A stretch of 64,000 nt of DNA from Thermoplasmata archaeon (GCA_022750115.1 JAKIWI010000009.1:1-64000); one strand, 5' to 3'. Shown: positions 16,275 through 25,111, numbered from the stretch's first letter. The notes: a model not told the origin generated them from the sequence alone. Translations and numbers: made by a program.

Positions 16275-16721
16275 ATGCCGAGCCGTTCCACCCAACCGAG
16301 GCGCCAGAGGAAGGCGGTGTTCACCGCCAACCACCAGGAGCGCCGGCGCATGATGGCCGTCGCGCTGTCGCGCGAGCTCCGCCAGCGCTACGGCCGCCGC
16401 TCGCTGCCGCTCCGCAAGGGCGACACCGTGCGCGTGCTCTCGGGCAGCTACAGCACGGTCGGCGAGGAGCGCCGGGTCGCGAAGGTCGACCGTCGCCACT
16501 ACCGCGTCACGCTGGACAACGTCACCACCAAGACGGCCGACGCGAAACTCAAGCCCCTCCCGATCCGAACGAGTCACCTCGTCCTCACGAAGCTCAACCT
16601 CTCCGACCCGTGGCGCCGGCGCGTGCTGCGCGTGCCCGAGTCCGAGGTCGAGACCACCGAGTCGACGAACGAGACACCCAGCGGCCCGTCGGCGACGCCC
16701 GCGAAGGAGGTTGGGCCATGA
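16275..16721 (+). CDS. rpl24: 50S ribosomal protein L24 (uL24)
   Basis: 148 residues. The core contains RRSLPLRKGDTVRVLSGSYSTVGEERRVAKVDRRHYRVTLDNV (the KOW motif). The N-terminus TQPRRQRKAVFTANHQERRRMM is the usual archaeal start. The C-terminal 35 residues (ESEVETTESTNETP...) are a low-complexity tail. It initiates assembly near the tunnel exit. The stop overlaps the S4e ATG. Confidence 0.96.
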   Translation: MPSRSTQPRRQRKAVFTANHQERRRMMAVALSRELRQRYGRRSLPLRKGDTVRVLSGSYSTVGEERRVAKVDRRHYRVTLDNVTTKTADAKLKPLPIRTSHLVLTKLNLSDPWRRRVLRVPESEVETTESTNETPSGPSATPAKEVGP

Positions 16722-17434
16722 CGTTCCGGCTGAAGCGTGGCGCTTCCCCGAAGTCGTGGACGACGCCCCGCAAGGGCACGAAGTGGATCAAGCGGCCCGC
16801 GCCCGGTCCCCATTCGCAGGACGCCGCCATCCCGATCCTCCTCGTGCTGCGAGATGTCCGCAAGGTCGTCGCGAGCGCCCGCGAAGCCCGCCTCCTGCTC
16901 CGGCAGGGGAACGTGCGGGTCGACGGCCGCATCGTCCGCGACCTCGCGTGGGGCGTTGGGCTGTTCGACACGATCTCGCTCGAGAAGCCACTCGACGAGC
17001 ACTTCCGCGTCCTCCGCGACCGTTCCGGTCGGCTCATCCTCCTCCCGATCGCCGCCAAGGAGGCGAACACCAAGATCGGCCGGGTGCGCTTCAAGCACGC
17101 CGTCCCCGGCGGAAAGGTCGAGGTGACGCTCCACGACGGCCGCAACCTCCTCGTCGCTCCGTCGAGCGTCTGGAAGGTCGGCGACTCCGTCCAGCTCGAA
17201 CTCCCGAAGCAGAAGGTCGTCGGCCACCTCCCGCTCGCGCCGGGCAAGCTCGCCTACGTGAGCGGCGGCACGCACGTCGGCCAGCTCGGCCGCGTCGAGC
17301 GCGTCGAGGTCCGCAACTCCTCCCAGCCGAACCTCGTCCACTTCAAGGAAGGCTTCTCGACGATCAAGGAGTACGTCTACATCGTCGGCGACCAGGCGCC
17401 CGTCGTCACGATGCCGGAGGGTCTCGCGGCATGA
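16718..17434 (+). CDS. rps4e: 30S ribosomal protein S4e (eS4)
   Basis: 238 residues. The S4-type RNA-binding segment (LLVLRDVRKVVASAREARLLLRQGNVRVDGRI) is followed by an archaeal S4e central domain and a C-terminal KOW region (YVSGGTHVGQLGRVERVEV). Found only in archaea and eukaryotes, so it supports the archaeal assignment. ATG 16718 overlaps the L24 stop; the stop overlaps the L5 ATG. Confidence 0.97.
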   Translation: MTFRLKRGASPKSWTTPRKGTKWIKRPAPGPHSQDAAIPILLVLRDVRKVVASAREARLLLRQGNVRVDGRIVRDLAWGVGLFDTISLEKPLDEHFRVLRDRSGRLILLPIAAKEANTKIGRVRFKHAVPGGKVEVTLHDGRNLLVAPSSVWKVGDSVQLELPKQKVVGHLPLAPGKLAYVSGGTHVGQLGRVERVEVRNSSQPNLVHFKEGFSTIKEYVYIVGDQAPVVTMPEGLAA

Positions 17435-17991
17435 GCGCCCCCGCGACCGCCGCTCCGGTGCCGGCCACGCCCGGTCCGGCCCAGAACCGCTGGCGGCAAC
17501 TGCGCATCGTGAAGGTCGTCGTGAACGCCGGCGTCGGCGAATCCGGCGAACCGCGCACGAAGGCCGAGAAGGTGCTCCAGATGGTGACCCGCCAGAAGCC
17601 GATCGCCACGCGCTCCCACTCGACGAACCGGGACTTCGGGATCCGCCTGGGGCAAGAGATCGGCGTCAAGGTCACCCTTCGTGGGCCCGTCGCCCTCGAG
17701 TTCCTCGAGCGCGCCTTCGAGGCGCGTGACCGCCAGTTCGACCCCGAGTCGATCGACCGCGCCGGGAACTTCTCGTTCGGGCTCTCCGACTACACCGATT
17801 TTGCCGGCATGAAGTACGACCCGCAGATCGGGATCCACGGCATGGACATCTCGGTCGAGGTGGGCCGCGCCGGCTACCGCGTCCGGGAGCGCCGTGTCGC
17901 GCCGCGGCGCCTGCCCCGCTCGGTCCGCGCGTCGCGCGAGGAGACCCGCGCGTTCCTGCTCGAGCGATTCCACCTGACGTTCTTGGAGTAG
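17431..17991 (+). CDS. rpl5: 50S ribosomal protein L5 (uL5)
   Basis: 186 residues. About 20 Ala/Pro-rich residues precede the core. The core shows [53 protein letters not shown], and [28 protein letters not shown]5 binds 5S rRNA and contacts the P-site tRNA. ATG 17431 overlaps the S4e stop. Confidence 0.97.
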   Translation: MSAPATAAPVPATPGPAQNRWRQLRIVKVVVNAGVGESGEPRTKAEKVLQMVTRQKPIATRSHSTNRDFGIRLGQEIGVKVTLRGPVALEFLERAFEARDRQFDPESIDRAGNFSFGLSDYTDFAGMKYDPQIGIHGMDISVEVGRAGYRVRERRVAPRRLPRSVRASREETRAFLLERFHLTFLE

Positions 17992-17999
17992 ATCGGTCG

Positions 18000-18146
18000 A
18001 TGAAGCCCAAGAAGTTGTTCGGCCGGAAGGTCGGCTGCCTGCGGTGCGACCGCAAGCGCGGGATCGTCCGGCGCTACGGCCTCCACCTGTGCCGCCAGTG
18101 CTTCCGGGAGGTCGCGATGGACCTCGGCTTCAGGAAGTACCAGTAG
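18000..18146 (+). CDS. rps14: 30S ribosomal protein S14, zinc type (uS14)
   Basis: 48 residues, a short gene easily missed. It starts [20 protein letters not shown] and ends DLGFRKYQ. The zinc ligands are CLRC and CRQC, with [16 protein letters not shown] between core elements, as in the archaeal zinc-binding S14. It lies in the head of the small subunit. The ATG at 18000 is 8 bases after the L5 stop; 10 bases follow to S8. Confidence 0.95.
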   Translation: MKPKKLFGRKVGCLRCDRKRGIVRRYGLHLCRQCFREVAMDLGFRKYQ

Positions 18147-18156
18147 GGAAGGGACC

Positions 18157-18546
18157 ATGCAGCACGACCTACTCAACGACGCCCTCGTCTCCCTCCGGCA
18201 CGCCGACCGCGAGGGGAAGGCGCGCGTGACGCTCCAGCCCACCTCGCGGCTCATCGGCGAGGTGCTACGGATCTTCCGCGAGCACAAGTACATCGAGGAG
18301 TTCACGTTCGTCGCCGACGGCCGCGGCGGCCAGTACGACGTCACGCTCGCGCGCCGGATCAACTCCTGCGGAGTCGTCAAGCCCCGCATCGCCGTTCGGG
18401 GGCGCGACCTGGAAGGGTACGAGTCGCGGTTCCTGCCGGCGCAGGACTTCGGACTCCTCGTGCTGTCCACGAACCAGGGCGTCATGAGCCACCAAAAGGC
18501 CCGCGAACTCAAGATCGGGGGGAAGCTCGTCGCCTATGTCTACTGA
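18157..18546 (+). CDS. rps8: 30S ribosomal protein S8 (uS8)
   Basis: 129 residues. The archaeal start MQHDLLNDALVSLRHADREGK is followed by LIGEVLRIFREHKYIEEFTFV and a C-terminal LVLSTNQGVMSHQKAREL, the typical STxxGxMxxxxA motif. S8 binds the central domain of 16S rRNA. The end overlaps the L6 start by 11 bases. Confidence 0.97.
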   Translation: MQHDLLNDALVSLRHADREGKARVTLQPTSRLIGEVLRIFREHKYIEEFTFVADGRGGQYDVTLARRINSCGVVKPRIAVRGRDLEGYESRFLPAQDFGLLVLSTNQGVMSHQKARELKIGGKLVAYVY

Positions 18547-19099
18547 CGACGCGACCCGCGACTCCGTCACCGTCGCCGTCCCGAAGGGCGTCACCCTGAC
18601 GGTCGGGCGCCGAACGCTCACCGCGAAGGGACCGCTCGGCACCGTCACCCGTCCGTTCCCGAACGACGTCCTCACCTTCGCCGCCAAGGGCGGCGAGGCG
18701 ACCCTCACGCTCCAGATCCCGGCGAACCGGCGCGAAGCGCAGGCGTTGCTCCACGCCTGGGAGCGGCACGTCGGCAACCTCACCGTCGGCGTGACCAAGG
18801 GGTTCGAGGCGCGCATGAAGGTCGTCGCCGCCCACTTCCCGATGAAGGTCCAGGCGAAGGAGGGCGAGCTCGTGATCGAGAACTTCCTCGGGGAGAAGTA
18901 CCCCCGGACCGCGCATCTCCTGCCGGGCGTCACCGCGACCGTAGACGGCGACTTCGTCACCCTCTCCGGCCGCGATGTCGAGATCGTCGGCCAGTCGGCG
19001 GCGAACATCGAGCGGACGACGAAGATCCGGGATTACGACCCGCGCGTCTTCCAGGACGGCATCTACCTCGTCGACCACGCCCACCCGAAGGAGGGCTAG
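18536..19099 (+). CDS. rpl6: 50S ribosomal protein L6 (uL6)
   Basis: 187 residues with the two L6 repeats. Visible markers are VPKGVTLTVGRRTLTAKGPLG, VTKGFEARMKVVAAHFPMK, NFLGEKYPRTAHLLPGV, and IERTTKIRDYDPRVFQDGIYLVDH at the C-terminus. It lies near the GTPase centre. ATG 18536 is within the last codons of S8. The L32e ATG follows the stop with no gap. Confidence 0.97.
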   Translation: MSTDDATRDSVTVAVPKGVTLTVGRRTLTAKGPLGTVTRPFPNDVLTFAAKGGEATLTLQIPANRREAQALLHAWERHVGNLTVGVTKGFEARMKVVAAHFPMKVQAKEGELVIENFLGEKYPRTAHLLPGVTATVDGDFVTLSGRDVEIVGQSAANIERTTKIRDYDPRVFQDGIYLVDHAHPKEG

Positions 19100-19708
19100 A
19101 TGGCCGACCCCGAACCGGCCGAGAAGCCGGCGGCCAAGGAGCCCGCGGCGACGAAGCCCACCGAGAAGAAGTCCGACGCGAAGGCGAAGTCGCCGGGCGA
19201 CAAGCGCCCGCGACGCGCGGCCCCGAAGGACGCGGACGACGATGCGAAGCCCGAGCCGAAGGCCGCTCGCAAGGAGGCTCCGAAGGCGCCCCGCCGCCCG
19301 ACCCTCGACCCCGCCCTCGCCCGACTCCTCTCCATCCGCGACGAGACCGACCGCCGCCGCCCGAAGTTCGTCCGCACGGCGTCCCACCGGTACGCCCGCA
19401 TCGGCCGCTGGGTCTCCTGGCGGACGCCGCGCGGTGTCCAGTCGAAGCAGCGCCGCCACTACGGCTACCGGCCCGTCGTCGTCTCGATCGGCTTCGGTTC
19501 GCCGCGGGCGACCCGTGGCCTCACGCCAACCGGCTTCCGCCCGGTCCTCGTGCGGACGACCGACATCCTCCCGACGCTCGACCCCACCCGCGACGCCGTC
19601 CTGATCGCCGGGACCGTCGGCACGCGCCGGCGGCTCGTCATCGAGGAGGCGGCGCGCCTCCGCGGCCTCCACGTGCTCAACCCGATCGTCCGCGAACGGG
19701 AGGAGTGA
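19100..19708 (+). CDS. rpl32e: 50S ribosomal protein L32e (eL32) with a long charged N-terminus
   Basis: 202 residues. The conserved core starts near residue 72 (LDPALARLLSIRDETDRRRPKFVR), with [35 protein letters not shown] following. The first 70 residues are an Ala/Lys/Pro/Glu-rich extension (AAKEPAATKPTEKKSDAKAK is part of it). Archaeal L32e proteins often have such tails, but this one is long. It is an archaeal/eukaryotic large-subunit protein. The stop overlaps the L19e GTG by four bases. Confidence 0.95.
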   Translation: MADPEPAEKPAAKEPAATKPTEKKSDAKAKSPGDKRPRRAAPKDADDDAKPEPKAARKEAPKAPRRPTLDPALARLLSIRDETDRRRPKFVRTASHRYARIGRWVSWRTPRGVQSKQRRHYGYRPVVVSIGFGSPRATRGLTPTGFRPVLVRTTDILPTLDPTRDAVLIAGTVGTRRRLVIEEAARLRGLHVLNPIVREREE

Positions 19709-20172
19709 ACGTGCCCGACCTCTCGAATCAGCGCCGGATGGCCGCGCAGATCCTCAAGTGCGGCCACGGCCGCGTCTGGATCGACCCGGCGAGCGAGCAG
19801 GAGATCGCCGACGCGGTGACGCGCGCGGACATCCGCAGCGCGATCAAGGCCCGCGTCATTCGACGCAAACCGATCCAGGGAACCTCGCGCGTCCGCGCGC
19901 GAATGCACGCCGCCGAGGTCGCCGACGGACGGCACCGCGGCCCGGGCTCGCGACGCGGCACGCCGCTCGCGCGCGTCCCGAAGAAGGAGCGGTGGATGCG
20001 CCGGATCCGCGCGCAGCGCTCGCTGCTCGCCGAGCTGCGGGAGACGAAGAAGATCACACCCGCGGTCTACCGGGCGTTCTACCGACGCGCGAAAGGCGGC
20101 ATGTTCCGCAGCCGGGCGCATCTTCTTATCAACCTGCGACTCGCCGGTCACCTCCCCGAGGTTGCTCCATGA
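19705..20172 (+). CDS. rpl19e: 50S ribosomal protein L19e (eL19)
   Basis: 155 residues. Typical elements are LSNQRRMAAQILKCGHGRVWIDP, RSAIKARVIRRKP, then GSRRGTPLARVPKKERWMRRIRAQRS and a helical C-terminus with YRAFYRRAKGGMFRSRAHL. GTG 19705 overlaps the L32e stop; GTG 19711 is an alternative start two codons later. Archaeal/eukaryotic protein that forms an intersubunit bridge. Confidence 0.96.
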   Translation: MNVPDLSNQRRMAAQILKCGHGRVWIDPASEQEIADAVTRADIRSAIKARVIRRKPIQGTSRVRARMHAAEVADGRHRGPGSRRGTPLARVPKKERWMRRIRAQRSLLAELRETKKITPAVYRAFYRRAKGGMFRSRAHLLINLRLAGHLPEVAP

Positions 20173-20699
20173 GCGAGGGCCCACGCCACCGCGTTCCGTT
20201 CCGCCGCCGGCGGGAGGGCCGCACCGACTACCGCTCGCGACTCGCGCTCCTCAAGTCCGGCCTGCCCCGCGCCGTCGTGCGGTTCTCCCGCGGACGCGTC
20301 ATCGTCTCGATCACCGCCTACGACCCGGTCGGGGACCGCGTGCTCGCGGTGGCCGAGAGCCGGGAACTCGGCCAGATCGGATTCCCGAAGCTCAACTCCG
20401 TCTCGACCCCCGCCGCCTACTTGACCGGCTACCTCGCCGGCCTGCGCGCGAAGGCGGGCGGCCACACGACCGCCGTCCTCGACGTCGGCCTGCGACGCCC
20501 GGCCGCGGGCGGGCGCATCCTCGGCGCGTTGAAAGGCCTCTTGGACGCCGGGATCGAGATCCCGCACGGGACCACGGCGTTCCCGAAACCGGACCGCCTG
20601 AACGGGACCCATCTCAAGCCGGCGCTGTCGAAGCCGGTGGAGTCCTTCAAGCTCGAACTCCCGAAGGTCGTCGACCGCGCCGCCGGGGCCACCGCATGA
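20169..20699 (+). CDS. rpl18: 50S ribosomal protein L18 (uL18)
   Basis: 176 residues. RVPFRRRREGRTDYRSRLALLKSG at the N-terminus, then PRAVVRFSRGRVIVSITAYDPVGDRVL, AAYLTGYLAGLRAK, and AVLDVGLRRPAAGGRILGALKGLLDAG. L18 binds 5S rRNA together with L5. ATG 20169 overlaps the L19e stop and the end overlaps the S5 ATG. Confidence 0.97.
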   Translation: MSEGPRHRVPFRRRREGRTDYRSRLALLKSGLPRAVVRFSRGRVIVSITAYDPVGDRVLAVAESRELGQIGFPKLNSVSTPAAYLTGYLAGLRAKAGGHTTAVLDVGLRRPAAGGRILGALKGLLDAGIEIPHGTTAFPKPDRLNGTHLKPALSKPVESFKLELPKVVDRAAGATA

Positions 20700-21610
20700 G
20701 CGGCGCGATGTCGGGCGGACCTCCGCCCTCCGAGGGACGACGGTTCGGGAGCGGCCCGCCGACGCCGGCTCCGCCTCCGCCCTGGGTCCCGAGGACCGAG
20801 CTCGGCCGCAAGGTCCATTCGGGCGAGATCACGACGATCGCCGACGCCCTCCGCTCGGGCCTCCCGCTGCGGGAATCTCAGGTCATCGACAAGCTTCTGC
20901 CGGGCCTCCACGACGAGGTCCTCGACGTCAACATGGTCCAGCGGATGACCGACTCCGGTCGCCGGTTCAAGTTCGCCGTGACGGTCGTCGTCGGGAATGG
21001 GGACGGCTACGTCGGCCTCGGACGCGCCAAGGGCCGCGAGGTCGGGCCGACGATCCGCCGCGCCATCGACCGCGCGAAGCTCCAGCTCGTCGAGGTGTTC
21101 CGGGGGTGCGGCTCGTGGGAATGCGGCTGCGGCCGTTCGCACACCGTTCCGTTCCAGGTCCGCGGACGCTCGGGCTCCGTGGTCGTCACGTTCAAGCCCG
21201 CACCCCGCGGCGTCGGGCTCGCGGTGGGGAACGTCGCGAAGCCGATCCTCCGGTTCGCCGGGATCACCGACGCGTGGGGCTACACCGCGGGGCACACCAA
21301 GACGACCGTCAACTACGCGCAGGCGGCGTTCCGGACGCTCGTCGCGCTCTCCGACCTCAAGATCACACCCGAGGACGCCCTGCGATTGAAGGTCGTCCGG
21401 GGCGGCATCGGCACCTCGATCCTCCCGCCGCGGGAGGAAGGGGCGCAGTCCGGCGGCCGCCGTGGGCCGGGTGGCCGCGGGCGCCGACCCGGCCGCGGTG
21501 GTCCTGGTCGTGGTGGACCGGGCCGTGGCGGTCCGGGACGCGGCGGACCGGGTGGCGGTGGCCCCGGGGGAGCTCGACCTCCCCCGCGACCGCCCGGTGG
21601 GGGTGCCTAG
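20696..21610 (+). CDS. rps5: 30S ribosomal protein S5 (uS5) with an RGG-rich C-terminal tail
   Basis: 304 residues against about 210-240 in most archaea. The core is normal: EVLDVNMVQRMTDSGRRFKFAVTVVVGNGDGYVGLGRAKGREV is the dsRNA-binding region, then GVGLAVGNVAKPILRFAGITDAWG. From about residue 253 to the end the protein is almost only Gly, Arg and Pro, with several GRGGP units. The tail keeps the same frame and the same stop context before L30 (ATG directly after the TAG), so it looks genuine. Such RGG tails bind RNA in other proteins. S5 controls decoding accuracy and helicase action at the mRNA entry. Confidence 0.95.
   Translation: MSGAMSGGPPPSEGRRFGSGPPTPAPPPPWVPRTELGRKVHSGEITTIADALRSGLPLRESQVIDKLLPGLHDEVLDVNMVQRMTDSGRRFKFAVTVVVGNGDGYVGLGRAKGREVGPTIRRAIDRAKLQLVEVFRGCGSWECGCGRSHTVPFQVRGRSGSVVVTFKPAPRGVGLAVGNVAKPILRFAGITDAWGYTAGHTKTTVNYAQAAFRTLVALSDLKITPEDALRLKVVRGGIGTSILPPREEGAQSGGRRGPGGRGRRPGRGGPGRGGPGRGGPGRGGPGGGGPGGARPPPRPPGGGA
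21494..21560 (+). repeat. imperfect 15-base tandem repeat coding for GRGGP units
   Basis: At least four consecutive 15-base units of the type ggNcgNggNggNccN encode Gly-Arg-Gly-Gly-Pro, with third-position variation between copies. The varied wobble bases argue for protein-level conservation rather than a very recent slippage event. Confidence 0.75.
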
Positions 21611-22069
21611 ATGGCGTGGATGGTCATCCGCGTTCGCGGCTCGATCCACGCCCGTCACGACATCGTCCAGACGCTCGACATGCTCCATCTCACCCGCCCG
21701 AACCACGCGACGGTCGTCCCCGAGGCGAGCTCGGTCCGCGGGATGCTCACGAAGGTCCAAGGATACGTCACCTGGGGCGAGGCCGAGCCCGAGACGCTCG
21801 GACTTCTCCTGAAGGAGCGCGGCGAGAGCGTGACGGGCGAGCGGCTCGACGACACCGTGGCGCGCGAGCTTTCGCACACCAGGGACATGAACGACCTCAC
21901 TCGGGCGGTCCTGTCGAACGGCCTCGCCCGAACCCCGGGCATCCGCCCGTTGTTCCGTCTCAAGGCGCCGAAGGGCGGCTGGCGCTCCACGAAGAAGCCG
22001 TTCGCGCTCGGCGGCGCGCTCGGCTACCGCGGCCGCGCGGTCAATGACCTCGCGCGCCGGATGATGTAG
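21611..22069 (+). CDS. rpl30: 50S ribosomal protein L30 (uL30)
   Basis: 152 residues, the long archaeal form. MAWMVIRVRGSIHARHDIVQTLDMLHL is followed by NHATVVPEASSVRGMLTKVQGYVTWGE and a C-terminal FRLKAPKGGWRSTKKPFALGGALGYRG. The ATG follows the S5 stop directly. Binds 23S rRNA domain II. Confidence 0.97.
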   Translation: MAWMVIRVRGSIHARHDIVQTLDMLHLTRPNHATVVPEASSVRGMLTKVQGYVTWGEAEPETLGLLLKERGESVTGERLDDTVARELSHTRDMNDLTRAVLSNGLARTPGIRPLFRLKAPKGGWRSTKKPFALGGALGYRGRAVNDLARRMM

Positions 22070-22075
22070 GTCGAC

Positions 22076-22498
22076 ATGCCGAGCCGCACGAGGAAGTTCC
22101 GCGGGCTGCGCACCCACGGCCGGGGCGTCAAGGCGGGCCGCGGCGCCGGCAAGCAGGGGGGCCGCGGGAACGCGGGCCTTCATAAATACAAGTTCAAGTC
22201 GATGCTGATCTACGCGCCCGACCATTTCGGCCGGCACGGGTTCAAGCGGCCACCCGAGATCGTCGAGCAACCGGTGGCGCTCAACATCGGCCAGCTCGAT
22301 GGGCTCGTCCCGTTCCTGAAGGCCGCGAAAGCGCTCACCGAGTCGGGCGACGTCTACGTCGCCGACCTGTCGCGCGTCGGGGTCGACCGACTGCTCGGCG
22401 GGGGGGCGACGGGCCACACCTGGAAGGTGTTCGTCGCCCACGCCACGAAGCACGCGCGCGAGAAGGTCGAGGTCCTCGCCGAGGCCCCGGCGTCGTAG
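22076..22498 (+). CDS. rpl15: 50S ribosomal protein L15 (uL15)
   Basis: 140 residues. The Gly/Arg-rich N-terminus (RTHGRGVKAGRGAGKQGGRGNAG) and the archaeal HKYKFKSMLIYAPDHFGRHGFKRP segment are characteristic. A C-terminal domain follows (VYVADLSRVGVDRLLGGG). It is the last ribosomal protein gene of the array. A separate promoter for secY follows in the 56-base gap. Confidence 0.97.
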   Translation: MPSRTRKFRGLRTHGRGVKAGRGAGKQGGRGNAGLHKYKFKSMLIYAPDHFGRHGFKRPPEIVEQPVALNIGQLDGLVPFLKAAKALTESGDVYVADLSRVGVDRLLGGGATGHTWKVFVAHATKHAREKVEVLAEAPAS

Positions 22499-22519
22499 TC
22501 TCGCCGCGCTCCCCGAAGA

Positions 22520-22529
22520 GAATATAAGC
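22520..22529 (+). promoter_or_regulatory. TATA box of secY
   Basis: GAATATAAGC lies 26-35 bases before the secY ATG, so a secY mRNA would start a few bases before or at the start codon. It gives secY and its followers a promoter of their own apart from the ribosomal protein array. Confidence 0.75.
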
Positions 22530-22554
22530 AGCGGACGGGCTCGAGCGGCAGTTC

Positions 22555-24321
22555 ATGGCCGACGAGGAGATCCCCCGCGACTACCGGTGGGGCATTCCGC
22601 TCCTGGTGGTCGGCGCCGGCCTGCTCGGGATCGATTGGGCGTGGGCCCACCCGACCCCGATCGGCTTCGGGATTACGGCGGTCGTCCTGGTCGCGATCTT
22701 CGGGCTGTTCTTCCTCGGGCTCTCCTACGACGGCCCGAAGTCGAAGCTGTACGGGCTGAAGCCGGTGACGTCGCGGATGCCCGCCGTCGCCCAGCCGAAG
22801 GGCCACGTCCAGTTCCGGACCAAGATGTTCTGGACCGTCGGGGTCCTGCTGCTGTACTTCGTTCTGACGAACATCTTCCTCTACGGGGTCGACCAGGCGA
22901 CCGTCATCGACCTGTTCCAGAGCTACCGAGCGATCCTCGCCGGCCAGCAGGGGACCCTGATGCATCTGGGCATCGGACCGATCGTCACCGGTTCGATCAT
23001 CATGCAACTGTTCACCGGGGCGAAGATCATCAACCTCGACCTCACCGACGACGAGGACAAGGGGATGTACCAGGGGACCCAGAAAGTCATGGTCGTCGCC
23101 ATGATCTTCGTCGAGGCGGTCCCGCAGGTCTTCGGCTACCTGTCGCCCTCGGCGAGCCTCATCTCGAGCCTGAACGTGAGCTCGCCCGGCAACGGGATGC
23201 TGCTCGCGGACAGCGTCATCGTCGCGCAGCTGGTCTTCGGCAGCTACCTCGTCTTCCTGATGGACGAGGTCGTCTCGAAGTGGGGGATCGGCAGCGGCAT
23301 CTCCCTGTTCATCGCCGCCGGCGTGAGCCAGCAGATCGTCCAAGGGACGCTGAACTGGCTTCCCGCGAGCTCGACGGTACCGATCAGCGCGACCAATCCG
23401 CCGAGCGGCACGATCCCGAAGGCGTTCTGGTTCTTCACCCACCTCAACGCTGGCCAGATGGCGGGGGGCGGTTGGGAACAGGTCCTACTCCATACGCCCA
23501 ATCCCGTCGTCGCGTTGGCCGGCACGGCGGCGATCTTCTTCCTCGTCGCGTGGACGGAATCGACCCGGATCGAGCTTCCGCTGTCGCACGCCGAGGCGCG
23601 CGGCGCCCGCGGCCGCTACCCGTTGCGATTGATCTACGCGAGCAACATTCCGGTCATCTTGATGGCGGCGTTGCTCGCCAACGTCTCGATGTTCTCGATC
23701 CTGCTCTGGTCGAATCCGACGCTCAGCCACTTCCCACTCCTTGGCCATCAATGGTGGATCGGGTCGTACCCGGCGAGCCAGGCGGCGGCGACCCAGATGG
23801 GCGTGAGCGCCACGACACCGCTCACCGGGGGCGCCTACTACCTATCCACGGTCAATGGCCTCGAGTCCTGGCTGCTCCCGCTCCTGAACGCCCAGACGTA
23901 CGGCTCGCTCCTCGTCGGCCACGTCTGGTGGCAGGACCTCGCGCACGTCATGATCTACTTCTCCGTGATGGTCATTGGATCGATCATCTTCGCCCGGTTC
24001 TGGATCCAGACGACGAACATGGGTCCCGAAGCGGTGGCGCGCCAGATCGAGGCGTCGGGGATGCAGATCCCCGGGTTCCGTCGGGAGCCGCGCGTGCTGC
24101 GGCGCGTCCTCGAGCGCTACATCCCGGTCATCACGATCATCTCGGGGGCCGCCGTCGGCGCCCTCGCCGCCGGGGCCGACCTCATCGGCACCGTCGGGAA
24201 CGCGAGCGGCACCGGGGTGCTGCTCACCGTCGGCATCATCATCAATCTCTACGAGGCGATGGGCCGCGAGCAGCTGATGGAGATGAACCCGCTGCTCCGT
24301 CGGTTCCTGGGAGGCGAATAG
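22555..24321 (+). CDS. secY: preprotein translocase subunit SecY
   Basis: 588 residues, longer than the usual 430-490. About ten to twelve hydrophobic segments are visible. Recognisable parts are QSYRAILAGQQGTLMHLGIGPIVTGSIIMQL (plug/TM2 region), VVSKWGIGSGISLFIAAGV, and a C-terminal ESGMQIPGFRREPRVLRRVLERYIP loop ahead of the last helices. The extra length lies in the external loops around 230-310 and 370-450. SecY forms the membrane channel that receives nascent chains from the ribosome. The DUF106 gene follows 4 bases after the stop. Confidence 0.96.
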   Translation: MADEEIPRDYRWGIPLLVVGAGLLGIDWAWAHPTPIGFGITAVVLVAIFGLFFLGLSYDGPKSKLYGLKPVTSRMPAVAQPKGHVQFRTKMFWTVGVLLLYFVLTNIFLYGVDQATVIDLFQSYRAILAGQQGTLMHLGIGPIVTGSIIMQLFTGAKIINLDLTDDEDKGMYQGTQKVMVVAMIFVEAVPQVFGYLSPSASLISSLNVSSPGNGMLLADSVIVAQLVFGSYLVFLMDEVVSKWGIGSGISLFIAAGVSQQIVQGTLNWLPASSTVPISATNPPSGTIPKAFWFFTHLNAGQMAGGGWEQVLLHTPNPVVALAGTAAIFFLVAWTESTRIELPLSHAEARGARGRYPLRLIYASNIPVILMAALLANVSMFSILLWSNPTLSHFPLLGHQWWIGSYPASQAAATQMGVSATTPLTGGAYYLSTVNGLESWLLPLLNAQTYGSLLVGHVWWQDLAHVMIYFSVMVIGSIIFARFWIQTTNMGPEAVARQIEASGMQIPGFRREPRVLRRVLERYIPVITIISGAAVGALAAGADLIGTVGNASGTGVLLTVGIIINLYEAMGREQLMEMNPLLRRFLGGE

Positions 24322-24325
24322 GCGC

Positions 24326-25111
24326 ATGGCGGCCGAGAAGCCGCTCCCGTCGAAGGCCGAAGAGACCGTGGAGGAGGAGGAGCTCGACGAGATGGAGGCG
24401 GAGGAGGGCGACGCCGCGGCGACGACCGCCCCGGCGAAACCTCCCGCTCCTTCGGGATTCAAGGTCTCCACGTTCCTGTTGACGTTCCTGTTCATCCTCG
24501 GCCTCTGGATGATCTTCGACACCGCGACCCGCACCGGCGTGGCCGTCTCGTTCGGACTCGTGCTCGTGCCCTCGATCGGCTTCGGCCACAGCTACCTGTT
24601 GCTGACGATGTTCCTCGCCGCGGTGATCGAGATGCTGCTGACCGCGCTCGCCTACAACTGGACGACCGACTGGGTGAAGGCCGCGAAGGTCCAGGCGTGG
24701 AGCGCGGCGTTCCGCAAGGTCCAGATGGCCGCGATGAAGTCCGGCAAGAAGGACCGCATCGAGGCGCTGAAGACCCATCAGGCGACGCTGACGAAGCTCT
24801 CCGGAGAGGTCTCCATCGCTCAGCTGAAGGGGATGGCCGTGACCTGGTTCCTGGTGATCGCGATCTACACCTGGGTCGGGATCTTCATCACCCAGGCGGC
24901 GAGCCCGAACGTCAACCTCGGCGGGGCGACGGTCAACCTCCTCGCGCCGCTCCACCCGCTCCCGATCCCGGTCTGGTTCCTCCTGTTCACCCTCTACACG
25001 GTGCCGCTCTCCCTCGTCTTCCGGCGGATCCTGAAGCACTACGCCCTCCAGCGCTACGCGGCCGCGAACGGCCACGTGCCCGGCGGCGGTGCGGCGGGGC
25101 CGGTGGCGTGA
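24326..25111 (+). CDS. DUF106 membrane protein (EMC3/YidC-Oxa1 superfamily)
   Basis: 261 residues. An acidic N-terminus (EEEELDEMEAEEGDAAA) is followed by a helix (STFLLTFLFILGLWMIFD), the family core with helices near LLLTMFLAAVIEMLLTALAY, a charged coiled-coil loop (FRKVQMAAMKSGKKDRIEALK) and two more helices. DUF106 proteins are the archaeal Oxa1/YidC-like insertases. The position after secY is conserved in Euryarchaeota. Usually an adenylate kinase gene lies between them; none is present here. The stop overlaps the cmk GTG. Confidence 0.92.
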   Translation: MAAEKPLPSKAEETVEEEELDEMEAEEGDAAATTAPAKPPAPSGFKVSTFLLTFLFILGLWMIFDTATRTGVAVSFGLVLVPSIGFGHSYLLLTMFLAAVIEMLLTALAYNWTTDWVKAAKVQAWSAAFRKVQMAAMKSGKKDRIEALKTHQATLTKLSGEVSIAQLKGMAVTWFLVIAIYTWVGIFITQAASPNVNLGGATVNLLAPLHPLPIPVWFLLFTLYTVPLSLVFRRILKHYALQRYAAANGHVPGGGAAGPVA

